From JANQHS01 sp965267505 (GTDB taxonomy: Bacteria; Bacteroidota; Bacteroidia; Cytophagales; CCMP332), in assembly GCA_965267505.1 (NCBI GenBank), contig OZ254081.1, forward strand, positions 496,001 through 560,000: a stretch of DNA of 64,000 bases. Reading direction: 5' to 3'. Below, in pieces: positions 51,395 to 58,966 of this stretch (positions are counted from its first letter, which is position 1; each line of letters opens with the position of its first letter). Under the pieces are notes generated by a model. The model made no database searches, was not told where the DNA came from, and saw nothing but the letters and a program-made list of their open reading frames with translations. The translations under genes and the position numbers were made by a program.

Positions 51395-53787
51395 TAAAGA
51401 TCTGGAAATTTTGAAGGCTCTGTCTCTGCCATAATTCTGTAGGCAGCTTCGAACAAATCTTCAACATTGGGTTTGCTGAAATAATCACCATCTGAAGCAT
51501 AAGCAGGTCTATGCTCTTTGGCTGCAACCGTGGCAGGAGCAGAATCTAACCACTGATATCCACCTTGCTCTTCAAGAACCTTCTGCATCATGAAAGATGA
51601 AGCTCCACCAGTAACATCCTCATCAGCAAAAATCACTCTATTGGTCTTTTTTAGGGATTCTACGATCTCATGATCTGTATCAAAGGGTAAAAGAGACCTT
51701 ACATCAATTACCTCGGCTGAGATCCCATGTTCATCAAGAAGTTCAGCCGCCTCCATAACGATCCTGCACATGGAGCCATAAGTAACAAGAGTGATATCCT
51801 CCCCTTCCCTTATGGTTTCAGGCTTTCCAACCGGAGTGGTGAATTCGCCTAAGTTCTCTGGAAGATTTTCTTTAAGTCTGTAACCATTTAAACATTCAAT
51901 GATCAGACCGGGCTCATCTGATTTCAGAAGGCTATTATAGAAGCCTGCTGCCTGAACCATATTTCTGGGAACCAATACATTGATCCCTCTCAAACTATGC
52001 AATAGCATTCCGATAGGAGAACCAGAATGCCAGATACCTTCAAGTCTGTGTCCCCTGGTTCTGATTATCAATGGAGCCTTTTGCCCTCCTTTGGTTCTGT
52101 ATTGAACATTGGCAAGATCATCGGCCATGATCTGTACCGCATAGTATATGTAATCCAGGTATTGTATCTCGACAATTGGCCTCAAACCCCTCATAGATGC
52201 TCCAATGCCTTGCCCCAAAATGCTGCATTCCCTTATTCCAGTATCGGTAATCCTTTCTTCACCAAAGATATCCTGGAGGCCGGCAAAACCCTGGTTTACG
52301 TCACCGATCTTACCCAAGTCCTCTCCTATTGCAAATACCTCAGGGTATTTTTCAAAAATTGCCTTGAAGTTGGCCTGCATAACTTCCCTTCCGTCCACCA
52401 TTTTTTCCGGGTTGGGAAATTCAGGATCAACTTGTTCCACGTTCGGTAGGGCGAGCTGTGATTCACTGTATAGGTGGGAAGAGTAGCGATCATGATTTTC
52501 ACTCCTGGTACGGTCAATAAATTCTTTGGCTCTTTGAAGGGCGTCCCCATTTTGACCTTTTGCTAACCAAATCGCTCTTTTTATAGCCCGAATAGCATCC
52601 ATTCGAATGGGATTCAAAGCTGCCTTAAGGTCTTTATGAGCATTTGAAATTTCTTCAATCCTGCTTTCTTGAGCTAATTGCTTGAGAATTTCCAAAGCCT
52701 CTGAATGATCCGCCTTCATGGAGTCTACGAAATCATTCCAGGCACCTACCCTACCTTCTTTTGCTTTTTCCTTAGCTTCTTTTTCAATCTTGTCTAATTC
52801 CTTTGCACTTGCAAAGCCTTCAGACTCGATCCAAAGCCTGAATTGAGTAAGACAATCATATTCCTTTTCCCATTCCAGCCTTTCCTTAGACTTATATCTC
52901 TCATGAGAACCTGAGGTACTATGACCTTGAGGCTGGGTCAATTCTTCAACATGTACCAGAACAGGTACATGCTCTTCCCGACAGATCCTAACAGCTCTTT
53001 TGTAGGTGTCCACACAGGCTTGGTAATCCCATCCTTTAACCTTGAGGATCTCAATTCCACTTGAATTTTCGGTCCTTTGAAGACCTGATAGTGCTATTCC
53101 AATATCTCCACCGGTTGTATGATACTTTCGAGGAACGGAAATTCCGTAATCATCATCCCAAACCGACATAAGCATGGGTACCTGAAGGACTCCTGCTGCA
53201 TTCATTGCCTCGAAGAACATACCTTCAGATGAAGAAGCATTACCTATTGTTCCAAAGGCAACTTCATTTCCCTTATTTGAGAACTTATTTTTTTTTGAAA
53301 GAGCCTTTACCTGCTTGTAGATCTTTGATGCATAAGCAAGTCCTAATAACCTGGGCATTTGGGACCCTGTGGGTGAGATATCTGCGCTGGAATTTTTCTG
53401 TTTGGTAAGATCCCTCCATTCACCATTTTCATCCAAACTCCTGGTTCCAAAATGACCATTCATACTACGGCCAGCTGAAGCAGGCTCCCTTTCTACATCC
53501 GTATCTGCATAAAGCTGTGCAAAGAATTGCCTGGAGCTAAGTTGGCCAATGGCCATCATAAAGGTTTGATCTCGATAATATCCTGATCGGAAATCTCCAT
53601 TTTCAAAAACCTTTGCCATTGCCAGCTGTGGGATTTCCTTACCATCGCCGAAGATCCCAAATTTGGCTTTACCCATGAAAACCTCTTTTCGGCCGATGTA
53701 ACTACATTCCCTACTTTCAACTGCTAATCGAAAATCTTCAAGAATCTCTTTCTGCTTGGTTGCGCTTATCTTTTTTGTTGCAGGCAT
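51391..53787 (-). CDS. 2-oxoacid dehydrogenase E1, fused alpha and beta chains
   Basis: 798 aa from the ATG at 53787; the promoter found at 53810-53839 rules out the earlier ATG at 53826. The first ~400 residues are the ThDP-binding alpha part (E-V-A-F-G-T-I-G-N-A-S-S-S-E-G-M-F-F-E-A-M-N and V-W-D-D-D-Y-G-I-S), the rest (from about 470) the beta part with I-G-E-D-L-G and T-P-V-G-K-P. E. coli-type E1 is a single chain, other enzymes use two genes; here one gene carries both, as in many Bacteroidota branched-chain or pyruvate dehydrogenases. E2 and E3 genes are not adjacent. Substrate (pyruvate versus branched-chain 2-oxoacid) cannot be settled from motifs. Confidence 0.9.
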   Translation of the reverse strand: MPATKKISATKQKEILEDFRLAVESRECSYIGRKEVFMGKAKFGIFGDGKEIPQLAMAKVFENGDFRSGYYRDQTFMMAIGQLSSRQFFAQLYADTDVEREPASAGRSMNGHFGTRSLDENGEWRDLTKQKNSSADISPTGSQMPRLLGLAYASKIYKQVKALSKKNKFSNKGNEVAFGTIGNASSSEGMFFEAMNAAGVLQVPMLMSVWDDDYGISVPRKYHTTGGDIGIALSGLQRTENSSGIEILKVKGWDYQACVDTYKRAVRICREEHVPVLVHVEELTQPQGHSTSGSHERYKSKERLEWEKEYDCLTQFRLWIESEGFASAKELDKIEKEAKEKAKEGRVGAWNDFVDSMKADHSEALEILKQLAQESRIEEISNAHKDLKAALNPIRMDAIRAIKRAIWLAKGQNGDALQRAKEFIDRTRSENHDRYSSHLYSESQLALPNVEQVDPEFPNPEKMVDGREVMQANFKAIFEKYPEVFAIGEDLGKIGDVNQGFAGLQDIFGEERITDTGIRECSILGQGIGASMRGLRPIVEIQYLDYIYYAVQIMADDLANVQYRTKGGQKAPLIIRTRGHRLEGIWHSGSPIGMLLHSLRGINVLVPRNMVQAAGFYNSLLKSDEPGLIIECLNGYRLKENLPENLGEFTTPVGKPETIREGEDITLVTYGSMCRIVMEAAELLDEHGISAEVIDVRSLLPFDTDHEIVESLKKTNRVIFADEDVTGGASSFMMQKVLEEQGGYQWLDSAPATVAAKEHRPAYASDGDYFSKPNVEDLFEAAYRIMAETEPSKFPDLY

Positions 53788-53809
53788 ATATCTTATCCCG
53801 TTGGGAGGG

Positions 53810-53839
53810 CAAAAATAATAAATCAAAAACTGCTTTCAA
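53810..53839 (-). promoter_or_regulatory. Candidate promoter of the E1 gene
   Basis: Minus strand: TTG at 53839-53837, 19-nt spacer, exact TATTTTTG at 53817-53810, then CCCTCCC. The ATG is about 23 nt from the box. This placement fixes the start of the E1 gene. Confidence 0.6.
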
Positions 53840-53861
53840 TACGTCTAAATAGGGTCAAAAA

Positions 53862-53890
53862 GTGGGTCATTTCGTATATTTGCGACCCAC
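53862..53890 (+). promoter_or_regulatory. DUF1573 gene promoter inside an inverted repeat
   Basis: GTGGGTC (53862-53868) and GACCCAC (53884-53890) are exact inverse arms around a loop that contains TATATTTG (53875-53882), an exact -7 box, followed by CGACCC. The ATG at 53912 is 29 nt further. No TTG at the usual -33 spacing. The arrangement suggests a dyad operator or a hairpin over the start of transcription. Confidence 0.5.
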
Positions 53891-53911
53891 AAAATAAAAT
53901 CGAAGCAAAAA

Positions 53912-54667
53912 ATGAAAAAACTTGTTTTCCTTTTACTTGTAGGCCTTTTTCCAGCATTATCTTTTGGCCAAGGAATTCTGAAATTTGAAAAGGAAATTCA
54001 CAATTTCGGCACCATCCAGGAGGGTGATCCCGCAGTGCATGAATTTAAGTTCACAAACGACGGCGATCAACCTATTATCATGTCAAATGTTCGGGCAAGC
54101 TGTGGTTGTACCACTCCATTTTGGACCAGAGAACCGGTTGCTCCAGGTGAAACTGGCTCGATCAAAGCAAGCTATAATAGCAAGGGACGTCCTGGAAATT
54201 TTCACAAGACAATTACAATTACATCCAACTCAACAACCCCCACCAAAGTGCTTCAGATAAAAGGGACGGTTGAAAGAACTCCCCCCGCGCCGAAGTATAC
54301 AGAAGAGCAACTTGCTGCTTCACCCAAACTTGAGGTGGACAAATCTGAATTCAATCTGGGGACGGTTGAAAAAGGTCAGAATGTGGTTAAAAAGATCTTG
54401 ATCGAAAACAACGGAAAATCTGAGCTTGTACTTTCAAAAGTTAAAAGCCGTTGCAACTGCGTTACCTATTTGGCCCCTCCAAAACCAATTGCTCCTGGAA
54501 AATCAGGAAAGGTAGAATTGAGCTACATTCCTAATGCAGTAAGAAATGGAGCCGAAGTTGTTAGCATTTATTCAAACGACATTACCAAGCCGTTTCAAAA
54601 GGTGGTTTTTAAGGCAAATGTTGTCGAGTCCATGAGTGGCTCTAGCATAATGGGTGGAAGCAATTAA
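53912..54667 (+). CDS. Secreted protein with two DUF1573 domains
   Basis: 251 aa. Signal peptide (L-V-F-L-L-L-V-G-L-F, ends S-F-G-Q). Two tandem Ig-like DUF1573 domains: the first carries V-R-A-S-C-G-C-T-T-P-F-W, the second V-K-S-R-C-N-C-V-T-Y-L, each with the conserved C-x-C motif; both end in a strand with E-V-V-S-I-Y-S-N-D or I-T-I-T-S-N-S-T. Family members are periplasmic or surface proteins of unknown role and are abundant in Bacteroidota. It is followed by a strong terminator. Confidence 0.9.
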   Translation: MKKLVFLLLVGLFPALSFGQGILKFEKEIHNFGTIQEGDPAVHEFKFTNDGDQPIIMSNVRASCGCTTPFWTREPVAPGETGSIKASYNSKGRPGNFHKTITITSNSTTPTKVLQIKGTVERTPPAPKYTEEQLAASPKLEVDKSEFNLGTVEKGQNVVKKILIENNGKSELVLSKVKSRCNCVTYLAPPKPIAPGKSGKVELSYIPNAVRNGAEVVSIYSNDITKPFQKVVFKANVVESMSGSSIMGGSN

Positions 54668-54694
54668 AGCTTACTTCAAAAACAGATTTTTAAT

Positions 54695-54729
54695 GGGCCG
54701 CTGATTATATTTGCGGCCCAAATTTTTTT
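54695..54729 (+). terminator. Terminator of the DUF1573 gene that overlaps the ald promoter
   Basis: GGGCCGC (54695-54701) / GCGGCCC (54713-54719), then AAA and a run of seven T (54723-54729). The 11-nt loop holds TATATTTG (54706-54713), the only -7 candidate of the ald gene. The alanine dehydrogenase ATG follows 3 nt later. Confidence 0.75.
54706..54713 (+). promoter_or_regulatory. Candidate -7 box of the alanine dehydrogenase gene
   Basis: Exact TATATTTG followed by CGGCCC. The ATG is 20 nt further, so the transcript would begin inside the right arm of the preceding terminator and have a leader of about 13 nt. No TTG at the usual -33 spacing. Confidence 0.45.
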
Positions 54730-54732
54730 GCA

Positions 54733-55848
54733 ATGATTGTAGGTGTACCAAAGGAAATTAAGAACAACGAGAATCGAGTAGCATTGACTCCTGCTGGAGC
54801 CAGAGAATTGACCCGATTTGGACACGAAGTTTATGTTCAATCCACTGCCGGTGAAGGAAGTGGTTTTGACGACGATCAATACGTAAAAGCTGGGGCTGCC
54901 ATGCTTCCAAGCATAGAAGAGACCTATGCAAATGCCGAAATGATCATGAAGGTTAAAGAGCCTATTGAGCCAGAATACTCAATGATCAAAAAAGATCAGT
55001 TGGTATTTACCTATTTTCATTTTGCTAGTCATGAGCCTCTAACCAAGGCCATGATGGATTCAGGTTCGGTTTGTCTCGCTTATGAGACAGTAGAATCTGC
55101 TGACAGAACCCTACCCCTTTTGATCCCTATGTCGGAGGTTGCAGGTAGAATGTCGGTCCAGCAAGGTGCCAAGTATCTTGAGAAACCATTGAAAGGAAGA
55201 GGAATTCTTTTGGGTGGTGTTCCAGGAGTAAAGCCTGCAAAAGTAATGGTGATCGGTGGTGGTGTTGTAGGAACAGAAGCAGCAAAAATGGCGGCAGGAC
55301 TTGGAGCGGATGTTACAATTCTGGATCTAAACCTCAACCGTTTAAGATATCTTGATGATGTGATGGCAGCTAATGTCAAGACCTTGGTTTCAAGCGAATT
55401 TGCCGTCAGAGAGCTCATCAAGGATCATGACCTCATCATTGGAGCTGTACTAATTCATGGAGCTAAAGCACCTAAGCTTATCACAAGGGATATGCTTAAG
55501 GAAATGAGGCCAGGAACAGTATTATGTGATGTCGCAATTGACCAGGGAGGATGCTTTGAAACTTCAAAGCCTACTACACACCAGGATCCAGTCTACATCA
55601 TTGATGGAGTGACCCATTATTGTGTTGCTAACATGCCTGGTGCAGTTCCTTATACTTCTACCATGGCTCTAACAAATGCGACTTTGCCTTATGCTATTCA
55701 ATTGGCAAACAAGGGATGGAAGCAGGCATGCAAGGATTCAAAAGAGTTGGAGTTAGGTCTGAATGTTATCAATGGCAAGGTGGTCTACAAAGGAGTAGCA
55801 GATGCATTTGATCTTCCCTACCATCCTGTGGCAGATTTCCTGAACTGA
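54733..55848 (+). CDS. ald: Alanine dehydrogenase
   Basis: Reversible NAD-dependent oxidative deamination of L-alanine to pyruvate. 371 aa, usual length. N-terminal I-V-G-V-P-K-E-I-K-N-N-E-N-R-V-A-L-T-P, Lys and His of the substrate pocket (M-K-V-K-E-P and F-T-Y-F-H-F-A-S-H), and the dinucleotide fold V-M-V-I-G-G-G-V-V-G-T-E-A-A near 172-184. D-V-A-I-D-Q-G-G and H-Y-C-V-A-N-M-P-G-A-V-P complete the signature. Alone in its transcript; tail to tail with the next gene with 1 nt between stops. Confidence 0.97.
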   Translation: MIVGVPKEIKNNENRVALTPAGARELTRFGHEVYVQSTAGEGSGFDDDQYVKAGAAMLPSIEETYANAEMIMKVKEPIEPEYSMIKKDQLVFTYFHFASHEPLTKAMMDSGSVCLAYETVESADRTLPLLIPMSEVAGRMSVQQGAKYLEKPLKGRGILLGGVPGVKPAKVMVIGGGVVGTEAAKMAAGLGADVTILDLNLNRLRYLDDVMAANVKTLVSSEFAVRELIKDHDLIIGAVLIHGAKAPKLITRDMLKEMRPGTVLCDVAIDQGGCFETSKPTTHQDPVYIIDGVTHYCVANMPGAVPYTSTMALTNATLPYAIQLANKGWKQACKDSKELELGLNVINGKVVYKGVADAFDLPYHPVADFLN

Positions 55849-55849
55849 T

Positions 55850-56266
55850 CTAAATGCTTTCATATTTAGGAATATGATCCAATTGGACATATTCCTGTCC
55901 ATCCCACTCCCAGCAGAAAAGCTCTGGTCCATTGAATAGAATAATGATCCGGGCTTGAACCTCGGAATTATAAGCCATTAATTGTTCAAGGGCCCTAGCT
56001 GTGATCTTTACATTTTCTGCCTTGCATTCTGCAAGGAGCAAGGGGTTTCCATTGCTATCAAAAAATAGAAGGTCATAGCGCCTTTGCATCTTCCCAACTT
56101 TCAACCCTGTCTCGACCGAGGCCAGACCAATAGGATAGCCATGGTCATCAACCAGTATATCAATTAGACATTGCCTTTGATACTCCTCGGGTTGTAGAGC
56201 GACGTACTTCTTTCTACTCCTATCCCAAACGAAGCTCTTACCTTTTATATCCTTTACTTTTGGCAC
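55850..56266 (-). CDS. HsdR N-terminal-type (PD-(D/E)XK) nuclease-fold protein, stand-alone
   Basis: 138 aa starting GTG at 56266 (stop upstream in frame). The sequence R-R-Y-D-L-L-F-F-D-S-N-G-N-P-L-L-L-A-E-C-K-A matches the PD-(D/E)XK core of the type I restriction enzyme N-terminal domain (Asp at the start of the strand, then E-C-K). The rest (Q-L-M-A-Y-N-S-E-V-Q-A-R-I-I-I-L-F-N-G) fits that domain to its end. No helicase, methylase or specificity gene is next to it, so restriction is unlikely; DNA repair or unknown. Family known as HSDR_N_2. Confidence 0.82.
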   Translation of the reverse strand: MPKVKDIKGKSFVWDRSRKKYVALQPEEYQRQCLIDILVDDHGYPIGLASVETGLKVGKMQRRYDLLFFDSNGNPLLLAECKAENVKITARALEQLMAYNSEVQARIIILFNGPELFCWEWDGQEYVQLDHIPKYESI

Positions 56267-56285
56267 CTTAATTCAATTTGAAAAA

Positions 56286-57926
56286 ATGAAAAACCTCCTT
56301 TTCTGGCTTTTGATTGGGGCTACCTTGTTTTCCTGTACTCAAAAAAAACAAGCAGACCTGATAATTACCAATGCCAAAATCGAAACCCTTTTTGAATCTA
56401 TCCCCAATGCAAGTGCATTAGCGGTTTTAGACGGTAATATCGTGGACCTGGGATCCAGCGAGGAAATCTTAGAAAAGTATAAATCCGACAAAATTCAGGA
56501 TCTCGATGAAGCATTCGTTTATCCAGGTTTCATAGATGCACATTCCCATTTCCTTGGATATGCAAGATCCCTTTTAAAGGTTGACCTAAGAAACAGCCAA
56601 AGCCAAGAAGAAGCTTTAGAAAGGGCAGAATCTTATTCTGAAAAGTATCCAGAATTAGAATGGGTAACGGGAAGAGGCTGGGACCACACTTTATGGGGAA
56701 ATACCATGCCGTCGAAAGAACTTTTGGATTCGATTTTTCCAGATCATTACGTATTTCTTAAGCGCGTGGATGGACATGCTGCCTGGGTGAACTCAAAGGC
56801 ACTTGAACTGGCAGGAATAACAGAAACCACTATTGTCGAAGGTGGTGAAATACAATTAAAAAATGGCAAACCTTCCGGAATTCTGATCGATAACGCTTGC
56901 GATCTTGTTGGAGATCTTGTTCCAGAATTCAATGAAGAAATACTTTTTAAGGCATTAAAGGAAGCTGAGAAGAAATGTTTTGAGGCCGGTCTTACAGGCG
57001 TAACAGATGCAGGCCTGGAAACCTGGGAGATCAAATGGTATGATTCTCTAGCTAAATCAAACAGCTTAGGAATTAGGGTTTATGGAATGTCTGACCCAGG
57101 GAATGAGGAACTCGAATTTCTATCTAACAACGGGAAAATAATTGATCCATTCTTTTCATTACGTTCAGTCAAACTTTACGCAGATGGAGCCTTGGGCTCA
57201 AGGGGAGCATGTTTAAAGGAAGAATATTCTGACAGGGAAGCATGGAGGGGATTCTTATTGAGTTCCGCGGACTCTCTAAGGGAGGTGGCCGAATTGGTCT
57301 TAAGCATGGACCTTCAACTTAACACTCACTGCATCGGTGATTCGGCAAATGCATATATGTTAAAAGTATACGACTCCGTCCTTCCAAAAGATGGGAATCA
57401 AAGATGGAGAATAGAACATGCACAGGTGGTTTCAGAAAAAGATGCTGATCTTTTTGATGGAAAAAGGATCATAGCATCAGTCCAGCCTACTCATGCAACA
57501 TCCGATATGCGCTGGGCTGAGGAAAGACTTGGATCAGAAAGAGTTAAAGATGCTTATGCGTTTAAAACTCTAATGAAAAATGCTGGCTTGATCGCACTTG
57601 GAACTGATTTTCCAGTAGAGCGAATCCACCCATTGGAGACCTATTATGCATCAGTTGCAAGGAAAGACAAGCTTGGCAATCCTGAAAACGGATTTCAAAT
57701 GGAAAATGCACTGGATAACATTTCTACACTGAAAGGGATGACGATCTGGGCAGCCTACTCTCAATTTGAAGAGGAAAAACGAGGAAGTCTTCAGCCTGGT
57801 AAATATGCAGACCTGGTGGTCTTGGATAAGGATCTTCTAAACACTCCATCAGATGAATTACTAAGCATTCTCATACTTGGCACCATGGTGAATGGAAATT
57901 GGGTCTATCAAAAGGAGATAGACTAA
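56286..57926 (+). CDS. Amidohydrolase of the YtcJ type, lipoprotein
   Basis: 546 aa. Lipobox near residue 17 (L-L-I-G-A-T-L-F-S-C-T). Metal site motifs: D-A-H-S-H near 81-85, later H-C-I-G-D (metal His and Asp), I-E-H-A-Q and L-G-T-D-F-P-V. Y-A-D-G-A-L-G-S-R-G-A in the middle is a YtcJ signature. Family members hydrolyse amides or imides outside or in the periplasm; the substrate is not known. Starts 20 nt from the divergent HSDR_N gene; fabH-like gene 41 nt downstream on the same strand could be co-transcribed. Confidence 0.9.
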   Translation: MKNLLFWLLIGATLFSCTQKKQADLIITNAKIETLFESIPNASALAVLDGNIVDLGSSEEILEKYKSDKIQDLDEAFVYPGFIDAHSHFLGYARSLLKVDLRNSQSQEEALERAESYSEKYPELEWVTGRGWDHTLWGNTMPSKELLDSIFPDHYVFLKRVDGHAAWVNSKALELAGITETTIVEGGEIQLKNGKPSGILIDNACDLVGDLVPEFNEEILFKALKEAEKKCFEAGLTGVTDAGLETWEIKWYDSLAKSNSLGIRVYGMSDPGNEELEFLSNNGKIIDPFFSLRSVKLYADGALGSRGACLKEEYSDREAWRGFLLSSADSLREVAELVLSMDLQLNTHCIGDSANAYMLKVYDSVLPKDGNQRWRIEHAQVVSEKDADLFDGKRIIASVQPTHATSDMRWAEERLGSERVKDAYAFKTLMKNAGLIALGTDFPVERIHPLETYYASVARKDKLGNPENGFQMENALDNISTLKGMTIWAAYSQFEEEKRGSLQPGKYADLVVLDKDLLNTPSDELLSILILGTMVNGNWVYQKEID

Positions 57927-57967
57927 ATTTGACCGCGGAAAAATTTCTTAGTGCTAAAAAGTAAGTT

Positions 57968-58966
57968 ATGAGAAGATCGAAAATTGCCGGATTAGGATTT
58001 TATGTGCCTGAAAAAGTGGTTACAAACCATGACCTTGAAAAGATCATGGACACTTCTGATCAATGGATCCAGGAAAGGACAGGAATCAAAGAAAGGAGAT
58101 TCTTTGATCCGGACAAAGACACTGTTGCCAGCATGGGAGTGGAGGCTGCCAAGGTTGCCATCGAAAGAGCAGGGCTAAATCCAGGTGATATCGATTTCAT
58201 AATTATGGCTACCCTAAGTCCTGATTACTTTTTCCCGGGTAGCGGAGTTCTGGTGCAAAAAGAAATGGGATTGGAAAATATTGGGGCCCTGGATGTAAGG
58301 AACCAATGTTCTGGATTTATCTATTCTCTTTCAATTGCAGATAATTTTGTCAAAACAGGAATGTATAACAATGTTTTGGTAATAGGTTCTGAAATACATT
58401 CATCAGGTCTTGACATGACCACCAGAGGAAGGAATGTTTCCGTGATCTTTGGGGATGGTGCCGGAGCTGCCATTATCAGTCCGGAGGAAAACGAAGGAAA
58501 AGGCATTTTGGCAAGTGTTCTGCATTCACAGGGAGAATTTGCTGAAGAACTAGCGGTCTTGAATCCCGGTTCAAGTGGAAAGGAAAGACTTACAGTTGAT
58601 ATGGTTCAGAATGCTGAAATCTTTCCTTATATGAATGGGAACCATGTATTCAAGCATGCCGTTACAAGAATGCCAGAAGCCATTTTGGAATCTCTTGAAC
58701 TTGCAGGAAAAAAGTTTGAGGATATCGATCTAATTGTACCTCACCAAGCCAATGCCCGGATCACGGAATTCATTGCCAAGAAATTTGGTATGGGAGCAGA
58801 TAAGGTGGTTAGCAATATTCATAAATACGGAAATACCACTGCTGCGTCGATTCCAATAGCAATGACCGAAGCCTGGCAAGAAGGCAGGATCAAAGAAGGA
58901 GACCTTGTTTGTTTGACTGCCTTTGGAAGTGGCTTTACCTGGGCGTCAGCCCTAATCCAGTACTAA
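57968..58966 (+). CDS. Beta-ketoacyl-ACP synthase III (second copy)
   Basis: 332 aa, complete with catalytic Cys114 (R-N-Q-C-S-G-F), His in P-H-Q-A-N-A-R-I and Asn in K-Y-G-N-T-T-A-A-S. It differs from the operon copy at 32397 in the N-terminal motif and in the loop before Cys (V-R-N-Q versus I-G-A-A), so specificity may differ, for example for branched or longer starters. Context (amidohydrolase upstream, MATE pump overlapping by 15 nt on the other strand) does not show which pathway it serves. Confidence 0.93.
   Translation: MRRSKIAGLGFYVPEKVVTNHDLEKIMDTSDQWIQERTGIKERRFFDPDKDTVASMGVEAAKVAIERAGLNPGDIDFIIMATLSPDYFFPGSGVLVQKEMGLENIGALDVRNQCSGFIYSLSIADNFVKTGMYNNVLVIGSEIHSSGLDMTTRGRNVSVIFGDGAGAAIISPEENEGKGILASVLHSQGEFAEELAVLNPGSSGKERLTVDMVQNAEIFPYMNGNHVFKHAVTRMPEAILESLELAGKKFEDIDLIVPHQANARITEFIAKKFGMGADKVVSNIHKYGNTTAASIPIAMTEAWQEGRIKEGDLVCLTAFGSGFTWASALIQY

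Noticed and set aside
53788..53826. Longer start for the E1 gene at 53826
   Set aside because: The promoter box at 53810-53817 lies inside that extension, so transcription would begin after the upstream ATG.
55850..56266. Restriction-modification locus
   Set aside because: Only the nuclease-type domain is present; no helicase, methylase or specificity gene is near.
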